Positions 6,576 to 9,793 of a stretch of DNA of 9,793 nt are shown piece by piece. Below the pieces are notes generated by a model. The model was given only the letters and a program-made list of their open reading frames with translations, was not told the DNA's origin and did not search any database. A program made the translations under genes and the position numbers. The stretch is from positions 1 to 9,793 of the forward strand of contig WJLA01000089.1 of the NCBI GenBank assembly GCA_014728765.1. The letters are read 5' to 3'. Every line of letters begins with the position of its first letter. The stretch's first letter is position 1. The DNA is from Candidatus Peregrinibacteria bacterium. GTDB taxonomy: Bacteria; Patescibacteriota; Gracilibacteria; UBA1369.

Positions 6576-9251
6576 ATGCGAAAAAGAAAATGGGATCTAA
6601 AAAAAATATTGGTAATATCCGGGCTGGGATTGATCAGCCTTGGAATTCTGGGAATTTTAATATTCTTTGCGGCGATTGCGGTCCTCTCCATCGGCTTACC
6701 CGATGTTGAAGATCTCGAAAACTATGCTGTTGCTCAATCAACAACAATTTATGATCGAGAAGGTAATCCGCTTTACGTCAAATTTGGAGAAGAAAATCGT
6801 GAATATGTCAGCTTGGAACAGATGTCACCGAATATAATCAATGCAACACTTGCCATTGAAGATGAGCATTTCTATGAACATGCCGGTTTTGATCTTTTCG
6901 GGGTCGCCAGAGCAGCCATCACTAATCTAACCACCGGAAGTAGTCAAGGAGCGTCCACAATCACACAACAATATATTAAATGGACATTTTTAACTCCTGA
7001 AAAATCTTACATCAGAAAGATGAAAGAATTAATTTTAGCAGTCAGACTTGAAGAAACTTATGACAAAGACACTATTTTGGAAAAATATCTGAACCGAATC
7101 CCATATGGTAACAATGCTTTTGGAGTTGAAAAAGCTGCAGAAACTTATTTCGACAAAGACGCAAGTGAATTAACAATCGCCGAATCGGCAATTTTAGCGG
7201 CTATACCTCAAGCCCCGAGTTATTATAACCCATATGGTCCTCACCAAAGAACCAAATTAGACAACCCGGAAGAAGTCAACTCGGAAAATGATATTGATAA
7301 TGACAATGTTACCAGAGGCTTAATAGGAAGCACCGTTATATTAAAGAATGATCAAGAGGTATATTTGATTGGAAGAACAGATTTAGTATTAAACAGAATG
7401 GTCGAAGCCGGAATGATTACGGAAAATCAAAAAGAAGAAGCTCAACTTGAAGCTCAAAATATTGAATTTGAAAAGTATAAACAAAGCATAACCGCGCCAC
7501 ACTTTGTCTTTCATATAATAAATCAATTGGAAAGAAGATATGGAAGTGAATTGGTTGAACAAGGAGGACTTAAGGTTTACACGACACTGGATCCTAAACT
7601 GCAAGAAGCTGCTGAAGAAGTTATTTCAGAAAGAGCGGAAAGCAATGAAACTAATTACAATGTAAAAAATGCCGCCCTTGTTTCCCTAAACCCTAATACC
7701 GGAGAAATACTGGCAATGGTTGGATCCAGGGATTATTTTGATGAAGAAATTGATGGTCAAACCAACATTGTAACCAGCTTCAGACAACCAGGATCTTCCT
7801 TCAAACCGATAGTCTTCGCACAAGCCTTTCAAGAAAGATATACTCCGGCCTCTGTAATATTTGACGTAGCAACACCGTTCGGTTCAGACACTCCAAAAAA
7901 CTATGATGGCACATTTCTCGGTCCGATTTCGATCAGACAAGCCTTGGCCCAGTCAAGAAACATACCTGCCGTCAAAGCATTCTTTTTAGCTGGAGGACAA
8001 GACCCAATTATGAATTTAGCCAAAGCTATGGGAGTGGTATTCAGAGATGAAGAAGTTGAATATGGCTATCCTTTTGCACTCGGAACTGCTGAAACCACAC
8101 TTTTAAGCATGGCTAACGCATATGGAACTTTTGCAAGCGGCGGTTGGCACCTGGAACCTGTTTCGATTTTGAGAGTAGAAAATGCGCAAGGAGAAATAAT
8201 AGAAGAATGGCAAAATACACAAGCTGAAGAAGCTCTTGACCCTCAAATTGCATACTTGATAACCAGCATATTATCTGACAAAAATTATCGAATTGGCCCC
8301 AATTTGACTGTTGAAGGACATACAAATGCAGCAAAAACAGGAACATCAAATATAAGAAAAAACGGTAGAACTTTACCAAACGATCTTCTAACCATCGGAT
8401 ATACTCCGGATCTTGTTACCGCGGTCTGGGCCGGCAACAATGACTCCAGAAAAGATGGTTATCTGGCTGCTTCCGCCAGTGGTTATACTGTTGCAGCTCC
8501 CATATTCAAAAAATATATGGATAATGCATTGGCAGACTCACCAAATCAAGATTTCCCAATACCTGAAGGCATCAGACAAGAAACTGTTTCCAAAACCACA
8601 GGAAAATTAGCCGGTGACTTAACTCCCCCTGATCAACAATACACTGAATTTTTTGCCAGTTTTGCCGTTCCAACAGAAATAGATGATAGTTATAAAGAAA
8701 TTCCTGATTACACTTCTGTTGAAAAACTTGCAAACGTAATTTGCCAAGCTGGTGAAAGTCAAAAACAATTTCGAGTAGAGTATCATGACATTGACCCTGA
8801 AAGAACGGTCTGGGAAGAAGCTGCTCAAAAATGGCTTGAAGCCAACCCTGAAGTCTCAGCACAACTTGGTACAAAACTGGGATGTCAAAGCATTCCCGAA
8901 GAAATGCAACCATCTGTGGAAATTGCCAATATGGATGATGGCGAATATATCAATGATAATAACATTGAAGTTAAAATAAGACCTTCAACCAAATCTGGAG
9001 TGGCAGCGGTACATTTTTATCTTGATGGCACGCTAAGATATCAAGAAACCAAATCTCCATTTGAGGGATTAATCAGACTTCCACGCAACAGCACGGCAAA
9101 TGAACATACAATTACTGTCAGATTATATGATAACGATGGTAACATAGCTCAAGATCAAGTCACAATCACCACAGTCAGACAAAGCAATCAAGACAATAAT
9201 AACGATGATCAAGTTGAAGATGATGAAGAAACAGAAACGGAAAACAATTAA
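6576..9251 (+). CDS. Class A penicillin-binding protein (PBP1A-type glycosyltransferase/transpeptidase) with Ig-like C-terminus
   Basis: This bifunctional peptidoglycan synthase polymerises lipid II and cross-links stem peptides on the outer face of the membrane. It has 891 residues. A short basic cytoplasmic tip (MRKRKWDLKK) precedes one membrane helix (about 11-39). The GT51 domain (about 75-220) shows EDEHFYEHAG with catalytic Glu95, GASTITQQ (125-132), RKMKE with the second Glu151, and the ILEKYLN stretch. The transpeptidase domain (about 365-645) shows SSFK with nucleophile Ser407 and Lys410, SRN (460-462) and KTGTS (587-591). All catalytic motifs are intact. An insertion at about 221-265 interrupts the usual GT-to-linker junction. 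Beyond 645 come a linker with two cysteines (723, 770), an Ig-like beta domain (about 778-868, HFYLDG, VRLYDNDGN) and an acidic Asn/Asp/Glu tail. Sixty-two bases separate it from pheT, with no terminator and only poor promoter matches. The next gene overlaps its 3' end. No Shine-Dalgarno is seen. Confidence 0.96.
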   Translation: MRKRKWDLKKILVISGLGLISLGILGILIFFAAIAVLSIGLPDVEDLENYAVAQSTTIYDREGNPLYVKFGEENREYVSLEQMSPNIINATLAIEDEHFYEHAGFDLFGVARAAITNLTTGSSQGASTITQQYIKWTFLTPEKSYIRKMKELILAVRLEETYDKDTILEKYLNRIPYGNNAFGVEKAAETYFDKDASELTIAESAILAAIPQAPSYYNPYGPHQRTKLDNPEEVNSENDIDNDNVTRGLIGSTVILKNDQEVYLIGRTDLVLNRMVEAGMITENQKEEAQLEAQNIEFEKYKQSITAPHFVFHIINQLERRYGSELVEQGGLKVYTTLDPKLQEAAEEVISERAESNETNYNVKNAALVSLNPNTGEILAMVGSRDYFDEEIDGQTNIVTSFRQPGSSFKPIVFAQAFQERYTPASVIFDVATPFGSDTPKNYDGTFLGPISIRQALAQSRNIPAVKAFFLAGGQDPIMNLAKAMGVVFRDEEVEYGYPFALGTAETTLLSMANAYGTFASGGWHLEPVSILRVENAQGEIIEEWQNTQAEEALDPQIAYLITSILSDKNYRIGPNLTVEGHTNAAKTGTSNIRKNGRTLPNDLLTIGYTPDLVTAVWAGNNDSRKDGYLAASASGYTVAAPIFKKYMDNALADSPNQDFPIPEGIRQETVSKTTGKLAGDLTPPDQQYTEFFASFAVPTEIDDSYKEIPDYTSVEKLANVICQAGESQKQFRVEYHDIDPERTVWEEAAQKWLEANPEVSAQLGTKLGCQSIPEEMQPSVEIANMDDGEYINDNNIEVKIRPSTKSGVAAVHFYLDGTLRYQETKSPFEGLIRLPRNSTANEHTITVRLYDNDGNIAQDQVTITTVRQSNQDNNNDDQVEDDEETETENN

Positions 9252-9793
9252 GCTACTATTAACGATTAGTATACTCACCCTTTTTTTTGGATGTTCAAAA
9301 ACAACATTTTCCAATGAAAATATTGACATTTATGAAATTCAAACCGATCAATACGACTTAAAAGTAGCCAAAGTTGACCCGCTGAAAACAGATTTCGAGA
9401 TCTATCAAAACAAACCGGCTCCGGAAAGTCTGTCAATCGGCAAAGTACATCAAAATGAAAACTCAATTCTTACTTTCAACGGATCATTCTATACTCCCGA
9501 ATACAAACCGACCGGCCTATTGATAAGTAATGGAAAAATTCTCAATCCTCCAAATAAAACAGCCAAATTAACAAATGGCATCTTCCTTATAGACAATAAC
9601 AATCAGGCCAAATTGATAGAATTAAACAAATATCTTGAAAATGAAGACAAGTGGAATCAAAAAATACAATTTGCTCTACAAAACGGACCAATTTTAATTA
9701 AAAATAATGAAATTCAAATCACTTCTGACGATCAAAAAGTTGCCAGTCGCACAGCAATTGCTACAGATGAAGATAATCAAATCTATATAATAA
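9223..9793 (+). CDS. Probable lipoprotein with phosphodiester glycosidase (NAGPA/DUF2233-like) domain, 3' end cut by the window edge
   Basis: The frame stays open to the right edge (190 codons seen). The N-terminus has a very basic tip (MKKQKRK), a hydrophobic core and FFGC with Cys24, followed by Ser-Lys. This resembles a lipoprotein signal, although Phe at -3 and -2 is atypical, so ordinary membrane anchoring is an alternative. From about residue 80 the sequence fits the NAGPA family: ILTFNGSFYTPEYKPTGLLI (82-101), SNGKIL, GIFLID (119-124), FALQNGPILI (150-159) and SRTAIATDEDNQIYI (175-189). Family members include the lysosomal uncovering enzyme and bacterial exopolysaccharide-associated proteins, which cleave sugar-phosphodiester bonds; the bacterial substrates are mostly unknown. 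The catalytic residues cannot be judged because the domain is incomplete. The gene overlaps the penicillin-binding protein by 29 bases (37 or 47 bases if one of the in-frame ATGs at 9220 or 9205 is used), indicating co-transcription and probable coupling. I prefer 9223 because it puts the basic tip directly before the hydrophobic core. Confidence 0.75.
   Translation, partial: MKKQKRKTIKLLLTISILTLFFGCSKTTFSNENIDIYEIQTDQYDLKVAKVDPLKTDFEIYQNKPAPESLSIGKVHQNENSILTFNGSFYTPEYKPTGLLISNGKILNPPNKTAKLTNGIFLIDNNNQAKLIELNKYLENEDKWNQKIQFALQNGPILIKNNEIQITSDDQKVASRTAIATDEDNQIYII

Noticed and set aside
8413..8979. Several 60-110 codon frames on both strands inside the penicillin-binding protein gene
   Set aside because: They are out-of-frame shadows of a protein whose catalytic and C-terminal domains are continuous through this stretch.
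2096..9251. Possible UGA recoding, because all five complete genes end in TAA or TAG and none in TGA
   Set aside because: No conserved protein here needs a TGA codon to stay in frame; glycine positions in HU, PheS, PheT and the PBP are all read by GGN. In a recoded genome in-frame TGA should be frequent over 2,300 codons. Rare TGA stops are a simpler reading.

Overview
The window is AT-rich and looks like part of a small-genome bacterium of the Candidatus Patescibacteria (CPR) type. Three things point that way: a secreted protein with aromatic 'GW-W-x5-GWIS' repeats, a class A penicillin-binding protein with a linker insertion and an Ig-like C-terminal extension, and A-rich gene leaders almost without Shine-Dalgarno sequences. 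This lineage call is an inference from protein style; no rRNA or tRNA gene is visible to confirm it. All five complete genes end in TAA or TAG, and the reading frames fit the standard bacterial code.

Region by region: (1) Positions 1-1703, minus strand, hold the 5' part (567 codons) of a large secreted, cysteine- and Asn/Asp/Ser-rich protein that runs off the left edge. (2) Positions 1704-2095 are a divergent intergenic region with a good promoter facing each way and no convincing gene. (3) Positions 2096-2371 encode an HU-type DNA-binding protein as a single-gene unit, closed by a strong hairpin at 2394-2424. (4) Positions 2453-3034 encode a protein I do not recognise, with a His-rich segment and a basic tail. 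(5) Positions 3071-6513 are pheS and pheT, separated by 2 bases, encoding both subunits of phenylalanyl-tRNA synthetase. (6) Positions 6576-9251 encode a bifunctional class A penicillin-binding protein. (7) From 9223 to the right edge, overlapping the end of the previous gene, lies the start of a probable lipoprotein with a phosphodiester glycosidase (NAGPA/DUF2233) domain.

Functionally the plus strand reads as housekeeping (nucleoid protein, Phe-tRNA charging) followed by an envelope pair (peptidoglycan synthase and a surface glycosidase-like lipoprotein). The minus-strand gene is a separate surface or secreted unit. I found no mobile element, CRISPR array, RNA gene or clear defence system. 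The least explained items are the secreted repeat protein, the orphan 193-residue protein and the accessory parts of the penicillin-binding protein.
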